Source: Eutreptiella sp. 'Long Island Sound 2002'
Taxonomy: Eukaryota > Euglenozoa > Euglenophyceae > Eutreptiales > Eutreptiaceae
Assembly: GCA_964036045.1 (NCBI GenBank)
Contig: OZ038378.1
Location: 18,423,348 to 18,487,347 of the forward strand
DNA length: 64,000 nt
Reading direction: 5' to 3'
A model generated the notes under the pieces. The model worked only from the letters and a program-made list of their open reading frames with translations. It ran no database searches and was not told the origin of the DNA. Below are positions 50,050 to 61,300 of this stretch, piece by piece (position 1 is the first letter of the stretch; each line of letters begins with the position of its first letter). The position numbers and the translations under genes were made by a program.

Positions 50050-51831
50050 CAGGGAGTGATCCATACAGTGATCCATGGAGTGATCCATAGAGTGATCCAT
50101 GGAGTGATCCATACAGTGATCCTAGGGGCGATTCATGGAGTGATGCATAGAGTGATGCATAGACTGATCCATAGAGTGATCCATAGTGTGATCCATAGAG
50201 TGATCCATGGAGTGATCCATACAGTGATCCATAGAGTGATCCATGGAGTGATCCATAGAGTGATCCATGGAGTGATGCATAGAGTGACCCATGCAGTGAT
50301 CCATCGAGTGATCCATAGAGTGAACCATAGAGTGATCCATGGAGTGATCCATGGAGTGATCCTTAGAGTGATCCATGGAGTGATCCATAGACTGATCCAT
50401 GGAGTCATCCATAGAGTGATCCATAAAGTGATCCATAGAGTTATCCATCGAGCGATCCATGGAGTGATCCATAGAGTGCTCCATGGACTGAGCCATAGAG
50501 TGATGCATAGAGTGATCCATAGAGTGAGCCATAGAGTGAGCCATAGATTGATCCATAGAGTGATCCATAGAGTGATCCATAGAGTGATTTATACAGTGAT
50601 CCATAGAGTGATCCATAGAGTGATCCATGGAGTGATGCGTAGAGTGATCCATGGGGTGATCCATAGAGTGATCCATAGAGTGATCCATAGAGTGATCCAT
50701 AGAGTGATCCATAGAGTGATCCATAGAGTGATCCATAGAGTGATCCATAGAGTGATCCATAGAGTGATCCATAGAGTGATCCATGGAGTGATCCATAGAG
50801 TGATCCATGGAGTGATCCATACAGTGACCCAAGGGGTGATCCATGGAGTGATTCATAGAGTGATCCATAGAGTGATCCATAGAGTGATGCATAGACTGAT
50901 CCATAGAGTGATCCATAGTGTGAGCCATAGAGTGATCCATGGACAGATCCATAGAGTGATCCATGGAGTGATCCATAGAGTGATCCATGGAGTGATGCAT
51001 AGAGTGATCCATAGAGTGATCCATAGAGTGATCCATAGAGTGATCCATAGAGTGATCCATAGAGTGATCCATGAGGTGATCCATAGCGTGATCCATGGAG
51101 TGATCAATAGAGTGATCCATAGAGTGATGCATAGACTGATCCATAGAGTGATCCATAGTGTGATCCATAGAGTGATCCATGGAGTGATCCATAGAGTGAT
51201 CCATGGAGTCATCCATACAGTGATCCATAGAGTGATCCATTGAGTGATCCATAGAGTGATCCATAGAGTGATCCATAGAGTGATCCATAGAGTGATCCAT
51301 GGGTTGATCCATAGCGTGATCCATGGAGTGATCAATAGAGTGATCCATAGAGTGATCCATAGACTGATCCATGGAGTGATCCATAGAGTGATCCAGGGAG
51401 TGATCCATAGAGTGATCCATGGGGTGAGCCATAGAGTGAGCCATAGAGTGATGCATAGAGTGATGCATAGAGTGATCCATAGACTGATCCATGGAGTGAT
51501 CCATAGAGTGATCCATGGAGTGATCCATAGAGTGATCCATGGAGTGAGCCATAGAGTGAGCCATAGAGTGATGCATAGAGTGATGCATTGAGTGATCCGT
51601 AGAGTGATCCATGGACTGATCCATAGAGTGATCCATAGTCTGATCCATAGAGTGATCCATAGAGTGATTCATGGAGTGATCCATAGAGTGATCCATAGAG
51701 TGATCCATGGAGTGATCCATAGACTGGTCCATAGAGTGATCCATGGAGTGATCCGTAGAGTGATCCATAGAGTGATCCATAGAGTGATCCATAGAGTGAT
51801 CCATAGAGTGATCCATGGACCGAGCCATAGA
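50050..51831 (+). repeat. 12-bp satellite array B, unit 3, right of the retrotransposon
   Basis: The array resumes with CAGGGAGTGATCC, the half-site that follows GGGGTGATC in units 1 and 2. Marker order (GGGGCGAT, CATAGTGTG, GGGTTGATCCATAGCG at 51301, and the GAGCCATAGAGTGAGCC pair) continues as in those units. It ends at the ACCGAGCCATAGAATTCATAGG join to the 22-bp array. Confidence 0.97.
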
Positions 51832-54287
51832 ATTCATAGGAGGATTGTAACCAAAAGCTCCATCAGCAGATGTTGCTCATATGACATGTGGTGTCATATA
51901 ATGACACTGGTGGTCTTAACCGTACAAAAAGAATCACGTGGGGTGCATGCACTTCAAGTGATCGAGCTTTTCGTGTCCATGTTACGTTATCGTAATCGTG
52001 GGGATTACGTTATCGTAACTGGGGGATTACGTTATCGTAACTTGCGGATTACGTTATCGTAATTGTGGGGATTACGTTATCGTAACCGGGGGATTACGTT
52101 ATCGTAATCGTGGGGATTACGTTATCGTACACTCATAGGAGGATTGTAACCAAAAGCTCCATCAGCAGATGTTGCTCATATGACATGTGGTGTCATATAA
52201 TGACACTGGTGATCTTAACCGTACAAAAGGATTCACATGGGGTACATGCACTTCAACTGATCGAGCTTTTCGTGTCCATGTTACGTTATGGTAATTGTGG
52301 GGATTACGTTATCGTAACTGGGGGATTACGTTATCGTAATCGTGGGGATTACGTTATCGTATCTAGGGGATTACGTTATCGTAATCGTGGGGATTACGTT
52401 ATCGTAGACTCATAGGAGGATTGTAACCAAAAGCTCCATCAGCAGATGTTGCTCATATGACATGTGGTGTCATATAATGACACTGGTGATCTTAACCGTA
52501 CAAAAAGAATCACATGGGGTACATGCACTTCAACTGATCGAGCTTTTCGTGTCCATGTTACGTTATCGTAATTGTGGGGATTACGTTATCGTAACTAGGG
52601 GATTACGTTATCGTAATCATGGAGATTACGGTATCGTAATTGGGGGATTACGTTATCGTAACTGGGGGATTACGTGATCATAATCATGGGGATTACGTTA
52701 TCGTAATCGTGGGGATTACGTTATCGTGATCGTGGGGATTACGTTATCGTAATTGTGGGGATTACGTTATCGTAACTGGGGGATTACGTTATCGTAGACT
52801 CATAGGAGGATTGTAACCAAAAGCTCCATGAGCAGATGTTGCTTATATGACATGTGGTGTCATATAATGACACTGGTGATCTTAACCGTACAAAAAGAAT
52901 CACATGGGGTACATGCACTTCAACTGATCCAGCTTTTCGTGTCCATGTTACGTTATCGTAATTGTGGGGATTACGTTATCGTAACTGGGGGATTACGTTA
53001 TCGTAATCGTGGGGATTACGTTATCGTAACTGGGGGATTACGTTATCGTAATCGTGGGGATTACGTTATCGTAATTGTGGTGATTACGTTATTGTAATTG
53101 GGGGATTACGTTATCGTAATTGGGGGTTTACGTTATCGTAACTGGGGGATTACGTTATCGTAGACTCATAGGAGGGTTGTAACCAAAAGCTCCATCAGCA
53201 GATGTTGCTCATATGACGTGTGGTGTCATATAATGACACTGGTGATCTTAACCGTACAAAAAGAATCACATGGGGTACATGCACTTCAACTAATCGAGCT
53301 TTTCGTGTCCATGTTACGTTATCGTAATTGTGGGGATTACGTTATCGTAACTGGGGGATTACGTTATCGTAACTGGGGGATCACGTTATCGTAACTGGGG
53401 GATTACGTTATCGTAATAGTGGGGATTACGTTATCGTAATCGTGGGGATTACGTTATCGTAGACTCATAGGAGGGTTGTAACCAAAAGCTCCAGCAGCAG
53501 ATGTTGCTCATATGACATGTGGTGTCATATAATGACACTGGTGATCTTAACTGTACAAAAGGAATCACATCGGGTACATGCACTTCAACTGATCGAGCTT
53601 TTCGTGTCCATGTTACGTTATCGTAATTGTGGGGATTACGTTATCGTAATCGTGGGGATTACATTATCGTAATCGTGGAGATCACGTTATCGTAATTGGG
53701 GGATTATGTTATCGTAACTGGGGGATTACGTTATCGTAACTGGGGGATTACGTTATCGTAACTGGTGGATTACGTTATCGTAACTGGGGGATTACGTTAT
53801 CGTAGACTCATAGGAGGATTGTAACCAAAAGCTCCATCAGCAGATGTTGCTCATATGACATGTGGTGTCATATAATGACACTGGTGATCTTAACCGTACA
53901 AAAAGAATCACATGGGGTACATGCACTTCAACTGATCGAGCTTTTCGTGTCCATGTTACGTTATTGTAACTGGGGGATTACGTTATCGTAACTGGGGGAT
54001 TACGTTATCGTAACTGGGGGATTACGTTATCGTAACTGGGGGATTACGTTATCGTAACTGGGTGATTACGTTATCGTAGACTCATAGGAGGGTTGTAACC
54101 AAAAGCTCCATCAGCAGATGTTGCTGATATGACATGTGGTGCCATATAATGACACTGGTGATCTTAACCGTACAAAAAGAATCACATGGGGCACATGCAC
54201 CTCAACTGATCGAGCTTTTCGTGTCCATGTTACGTTATCGTAACTGGGGTATTACGCTATCGTAAACATGGGGATTACGTTATCGTA
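51832..54287 (+). repeat. 22-23-bp satellite with ~150-bp modules, unit 3 (8 modules)
   Basis: CATAGGAGG module starts lie near 51833, 52133, 52411, 52801, 53167, 53468, 53809 and 54082. The first join reads AATTCATAGG instead of AACTCATAGG. Modules keep the ATATGACA/TGTCATAT dyad, with a few point changes (for example TGATATGACA and GTGCCATATAA in the last module). The last repeat carries the ATG at 54268. Confidence 0.95.
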
Positions 54288-55546
54288 TGGAAAAACCCGG
54301 CCACCACAGCAATTTTGGCCACACGGTGGACTTGGAAAAGCCTGGTCAGAGAATTATTTGTCAACATCAACAGACTCATCACCAGATTTGCAACTTTCGG
54401 ATTTGCGGGACAGCGGGCCACGGCAATACGGTGGAAAACATGGAATTGGAAAGGGGAAAGCCTGGCCAGCGAATTCGGCGAATTATTCGCCAACATTAAC
54501 AGACTCATCACCAGATTTGGCGGACAGCGGGCCACGGCCATACGGTGGAAAACATGGAATTGGAAAGGGGAAAGCCTGGCCAGCGAATTCAGCGAATTAT
54601 TCGCCAACATTAACAGACTCACCACCAGATTTGGCGGACAGCGGGCCACGGCCATACGGTGGAAAACATGGAATTGGAAAGGGGAAAGCCTGGTGAGCGA
54701 ATTCAGCGAATTTTTCGCCAACATTACCAGACTCGCAATTGCATGACGATACGAGAAACGTGATAGCGAATGATGTGCCGAGATCCCCCGCCGTTTCCCC
54801 CATCCTTACTGGTATACCGTTGTCACCCGGATATTTACCCGGCGAATTGCCAAACCACCGAATTGCCACCCCTCCTGTGCCCAGTCAAGCAACGCCACCG
54901 CCACCGCCACCGTTCGACGTTTCTGAGGAGCAAGAAGGAAGAAAAAACAAAAGGAAATATATCAATGGTTGGGAGATGCTTGTTCCTGGATATGTAAGTC
55001 CCAAAGTAGGTCGGACAGAACGTTTCCCAAAGGTGACAGAGACGGTCAGGGATAACGTTACAACTAAAGAAGGTAACCAGTGGACCCCGATATCACCGGA
55101 TAAGACGCACCCAAAATAAAACGAGTTACGTCCAGGATCTGAGGCCTTGGGCACGCAGCACCACCTCGTCGGTCATCCTGTTCCACTGCCCCAGCTCGCG
55201 GGACCGGAAGCTGTTGTTTGAGAACTATGGCTCGTGTTTCCCAGACTTTCAGGTTTTCAATCACGTGTTCTCCAAAATTTGCAGTCAGAAATACACCGCC
55301 ATGGTCATCCTACTGAACAACGGGTCGTTGAACCTACTGGAGAACGTGTTCTGGTTCCGAGCCCGACCGGAGGACCAACAGTTGGCACGCAACGGAGTCT
55401 TGAAACTTGGACACCCCATCTGCTGGCAGCATGCCGAGGAACGGACTGACGAGAAGCGGCAGAACCAGATGGCCCTGATGAGTTGCCACAGCGCGGATGA
55501 AAAGTTGGATCTCATCTCTATCTACCTATGTAAGAGTGATGCATAG
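54268..55546 (+). pseudogene. Macrosatellite gene-like block, copy 3: nonsense in exon 1
   Basis: Same two-exon layout: exon 1 54268-54993, intron 54994-55252 (GTAAGT to TTTCAG, 259 bp), exon 2 from 55253. The ATG is present (AAACATGG). TGA at 54694-54696, where the other copies have TCA after KAW, truncates exon 1 to 142 residues. In exon 2 a 3-bp deletion removes the usual TAG, so the frame runs 12 residues further ([13 protein letters not shown]) to TAG at 55544-55546, inside the 12-bp satellite. The splice signals and the six-proline and KNKRK segments are conserved. Decay of one copy while another stays open fits a multicopy gene family, but also drift of non-coding DNA. Confidence 0.4.
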
Positions 55547-56165
55547 ACTGATCCATAGAGTGATCCATAGACTGATCCATAGAGTGATTCATAGAGTGAT
55601 CCATAGAGTGATCCATAGAGTGATCCATAGAGTGATTTATGGAGTGATCCATAGAGTGATCCATAGAGTGATCCATGGAGTGATCCGTAGAGTGATCCAT
55701 GGGGTGATCAATGGAGTGATCCATAGAGTGATCCATGGAGTGATCCATAGACTGATCAATAGAGTGATCCATGGAGTGATCCATGGAGTGATCCATAGAG
55801 TGATCCATGGAGTGATCCATGGAGTGATCCATAGAGTGATCCATGAGGTGATCCATAGAGGGTTCCATGGAGTGATGCATACAGTGATCCATAGAGTGAT
55901 CCATGGAGTGATGCATAGAGTGATCCATGGAGTGATTCATAGAGTGATCCATGGAGTGATGCATAGAGTGATCCATGGAGTGATCCATGGAGTGATCCAT
56001 AGAGTGAGCCATAGATTGATCCATAGAGTGATCCATAGAGTTATCCATAGAGTGATCCATAGAGTGATCCATGGAGTGATCCATAGAGTGATCCATGAGG
56101 TGATCCATAGAGGGTTCCATGGAGTGATGCATAGAGTGATCCATAGAGTGATCCATACAGTGATC
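55536..56165 (+). repeat. 12-bp satellite array A, unit 4
   Basis: The shortest array A, about 630 bp. It keeps the GGGGTGATCAATGG and GAGGTGATCCATAGAGGG markers and ends at GTGATCCGGCCTTACACC. Confidence 0.97.
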
Positions 56166-58392
56166 CGGCCTTACACCACTTTACACGGGCCTTACACCAC
56201 TTTACACGGGCCTTACACCACTTTACACGGGCCTTACACCACTTTACACGGGCCTTACACCACTTTACACGGGCTTTATACCACTTTACACGGGCCTTAC
56301 ACTACTTTACACGGGCCTTACACCACTTTACACGGGCCTTACACCACTTTACACGGGCCTAACACCACTTTACACGGGCCTTACACCACTTTACACGGGC
56401 CTTACACCACTTTACACGGACCTTACACCACTTTACACGGGCCTTACACCACTTTACACGGGCCTTACACCACTTTACACGGGCCTTACACCACTTTACA
56501 CGGGCCTCACACCACTTTACACGTGCCTTACACCACTTTACACGGGCCTTACACCACTTTACACTGGCCTCACACCACTTTACACGGACCTTACACCACT
56601 TTACACGGGCCTTACACCACTTTACACGGGCCTTACACCCCTTTACACGTGCCTTACACCACTTTACACGTGCCTTACACCACTTTACACGGGCCTTACA
56701 CCACTTTACACGGGCCTTATACCACTTTACACGGGCCTTACACCACTTTACACGGGCCTCACACCACTTTACACGTGCCTTACACCACTTTACACGGGCC
56801 TTACACCACTTTACACGTGCCTTACACCACTTTACACGGGCCTTACACCACTCTACACGGGCCTTACACCACTTTACACGGGCCTCACACCACTCTACAC
56901 GGGCCTTACACCACTTTACACGGGCCTTACACCCCTTTACACGTGCCTTACACCACTTTACACGTGCCTTACACCACTTTACACGGACCTTACACCACTT
57001 TACACGGGCCTTACACCACTTTACACGGGCCTTCCGCCACTTTGCACGGGCCTTCCGCCACTTTGCACGGGCCTTACACCACTTTACACGTGCCTTACAC
57101 CACTTTACACGGGCCTTACACCACTTTACACGGGCCTTACACCACTTTACACGTGCCTTACACCACTTTACACGGGCCTTACACCACTTTGCACGGACCT
57201 TACACCACTTTACACGGGCTTTATACCACTTTACACGGGCCTCACACCACTTTACACGGGCCTTACACCACTTTACACGGGCCTTACACCACTTTACACG
57301 GGCCTAACACCACTTTACACGGGCCTTACACCACTTTACACGGGCCTTACACCACTTTACACGGGCCTTACACCATTTTACACGGGCTTTATACCACTTT
57401 ACACGGGCCTTACACCACTTTACCCGGGCCTTACACCACTTTACACGGGCCTTACACCACTTTACACGGGCCTTACACCACTTTGCACGGACCTTACACC
57501 ACTTTACACGGACCTTACACCACTTTACACGGACCTTACACCACTTTACACGGGCCTTACACCACTTTACACGCTCCTTCCCCCACTTTGCACGGGCCTG
57601 ACACCACTTTACACGGACCTTACACCACTTTACACGGGCCTTACACCACTTTACACGGGCCTTGCACCACTTTACACGGGCCTCACATCACTCTACACGG
57701 GCCTTACACCACTTTACACGGGCCTTACACCCCTTTACACGTGCCTTACACCACTTTACACGGGCCTTACACCACTTTAAACGGACCTTACACCACTTTA
57801 CACGGTCCTTACACCACTTTACACGGGCCTTCCGCGACCTTGCACGGGCCTTACACCACTTTACACGGGCCTTACACCACTTTACACGGACCTTACACCA
57901 CTTTTCACGGGCCTTACACCACTTTACACGGGCCTTACACCACTTTACACGGGCCTTACACCACTTTACACGTGCCTCACACCACTTTACACGGACCTTA
58001 CACCCCTTTACACGTGCCTTACACCACTTTACACGGGCCTTACACCACTTTACACGCGCCTTCCGCCACTTTACACGGGCCTTACACCACTTTACACGGG
58101 CCTTACACCACTTTACACGGGCCTTACACCACTTTACACGGACCTTACACCACTTTACATGGGCCTTACACCACTTTACACGGGCCTGACACCACTTTAC
58201 ACGGACCTTACACCACTTTACACGGGCCTTGCACCACTTTACACGGGCCTTTCGCCACTTTACACGGGCCTTACACCACTTTACACCGGCCTTACACCAC
58301 TTTACACGGGCCTTGCACCACTTTACACGGGCCTTACACCACTTTACACGGGCCTTAAACCACTTTACACGGGCCTTACACCACTTTACACG
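56166..58392 (+). repeat. 21-bp satellite array, unit 4 (first block)
   Basis: The 21-bp family again, only ~2.2 kb. CACGTGCC variants and CTTTACACCCCTTTACACG-like units recur about every 380 bp (56640, 56935, 57730, 58005). It ends with CTTAAACCAC and TTACACGGATCCATAGAG. Confidence 0.96.
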
Positions 58393-61300
58393 GATCCATA
58401 GAGTGATCCATAGAGTGATCCATAGAGTGATACATAGAGTGATCCATAGAGTGATCCATGGAGTGATCCGTAGAGTGATCCATAGAGTGATCCATAGAGT
58501 GATCCATAGATTGATCCATAGAGTGATCCATAGAGTGATCCATAGAGTGATCCATAGAGTGCTCCATGGAGTGATCCATAGAGTGATCCATAGAGTGATC
58601 CATAGAGTGATCCATGGAGTGATCCATAGAGTGATCCATAGAGTGATCCATAGAGTGATCCATAGAGTGATCCATAGAGTGATCCATAGAGTGATCCATG
58701 GGTTGATTCATAGCGTGATCCATGGAGTGATCAATAGAGTGATCCATAGAGTGATCCATAGACTGATCCATGGAGTGATCCATAGAGTGATCCATGGAGT
58801 GATCCATGGTGTGATCCATAGAGTGATCCATACAGTGATCCGGCCTTACACCACTTTACACGGGCCTTACACCACTTTACACGGGCCTTACACCGCTTTA
58901 CACGGGCCTTACACCACTTTACACGGGCCTTACACCACTTTACACGGGTCTTACACCACTTTACACGGGCCTTACACCACTTTACACGGGCTTGACACCA
59001 CTTTACACGGACCTTACACCACTTTACACGGGCCTTACACCACTTTACACGGGCCTGACACCACTTTACACGGACCTTACACCACTTTACACCGGCCTTA
59101 CACCACTTTACACGGGCCTTACACCACTTTACACGGGCCTTACACCATTTTACACGTGCCTTAAACCACTTTACACGGGCCTTACACCACTTTACAAGGA
59201 TCCATAGAGTGATCCATAGAGTGATCCATAGAGTGATCCATAGAGTGATCCATAGAGTGATCCATAGAGTGATCCATGGAGTGATCCATAGAGTGATCCA
59301 TAGAGTGATCCATGGGTTGATCCATAGCGTGATCCATGGAGTGATCAATAGAGTGATCCATAGAGTGATCCATAGACTGATCCATGGAGTGATCCATAGA
59401 GTGAACCATGGAGTGATCCATAGAGTGATCCATAGAGTGATCCATACAATGATCCGGCCTTACACCACTTTACACGGGCCTTACACCACTTTACACGGGC
59501 CTTACACCGCTTTACACGGGCCTTACACCACTTTACACGGGCCTTACACCACTTTACACGGGCCTTACACCACTTTACACGGGCCTTACACCACTTTGCA
59601 CGGGCCTTCCCCCACTTTACACGGGCCTTACACCACTTTACACGCGCCTTACACCACTTCACACGGGCCTTGCACCACTTTACACGGGCCTTACACCACT
59701 TTACACGGGCCTTACACCATTTTACACGGGCCTTACACCACTTTACACGGACCTTACACCAATTTACACGGGCCTTACACCACTTTACACGGGCCTTGCA
59801 CCACTTTACACGGGCCTTCCGCCACTTTACACGGGCCTTACACCACTTTACACGGGCCTTACACCACTTTACACGGGCCTTAAACCACTTTACACGGGCC
59901 TTACACCACTGTACACGGGCCTTACACCACTTTACACCGGCCTTACACCACTTTACACGGGCCTTACACCACTTTACACGGGCCTTACACCACTTTACAC
60001 GGGCCTTAAACCACTTTACACGGGCCTTACACCACTTTACACGGATCCATAGAGTGATCCATAGAGTGATCCATAGAGTGATCCATAGAGTGATCCATAG
60101 AGTGATCCATGGAGTGATCCGTAGAGTGATCCATAGAGTGATCCATAGAGTGATCCATAGAATGATCCATAGAGTGATCCATAGAATGATCCATAGAGTG
60201 ATCCATAGAGTGATCCATGGGTTGATCCATAGCGTGATCCATGGAGTGATCAATAGAGTGATCCATAGACTGATCCATGGAGTGATCCATAGAGTGATCC
60301 ATGGAGTGATCCATAGTGTGATCCATACAGTGATCCGGCCTTACACCACTTTACACGGGCCTTACACCACTTTACACGGGCCTTACACCGCTTTACACGG
60401 GCCTTACACCACTTTACACGGGCCTTACACCACTTTACACGGGCCTTACACCACTTTACACGGGCCTTACACCACTTTACACGGGCCTTACACCACTTTA
60501 CACGGGCCTTACACCACTTTGCACGGGCCTTACACCACTTTACACGGGTCTTGCACCACTTTACACGGGCCTTACACCACTTTGCACGGGCATTGCCCCA
60601 CTTTAAACGGGCCTTACACCACTTTACACGCGCCTTCCGCCACTTTACACGGGCCTTACACCACTTTACACGGGCCTTACACCACTTTACACGGGCCTTA
60701 CACCACTTTACACGGACCTTACACCACTTTACACGGGCCTTACACCACTTTACACGGGCCTGACACCCCTTTACACGGACCTTACACCACTTTACACGGG
60801 CCTTGCACCACTTTACACGGGCCTTTCGCCACTTTACACGGGCCTTACACCACTTTACACCGGCCTTACACCACTTTACACGGGCCTTACACCACTTTAC
60901 ACGGGCCTTACACCACTTTACACGGGCCTTAAACCACTTTACACGGGCCTTACACCACTTTACACGGATCCATAGAGTGATCCATAGAGTGATCCATAGA
61001 GTGATCCATAGAGTGATCCATAGAGTGATCCATGGAGTGATCCGTAGAGTGATCCATAGAGTGATCCATAGAGTGATCCATAGAATGATCCATAGAGTGA
61101 TCCATAGAGTGATCCATAGAGTGATCCATAGAGTGCTCCATGGAGTGATCCATAGAGTGATCCATAGAGTGATCCATAGAGTGATCCATGGAGTGATCCA
61201 TAGAGTGATCCATAGAGTGATCCATAGAGTGATCCATAGAGTGATCCATAGAGTGATCCATAGAGTGATCCATGGGTTGATCCATAGCGTGATCCATGGA

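Noticed and set aside
45803-50051. Short similarity between TTTGTGTGCACCA near the left end and CTTGTGTGAACCA at the right end as a split terminal repeat
   Set aside because: The match is only about 11 of 13 bases and not symmetrically placed. It is too short to call a terminal repeat without other copies of the element.
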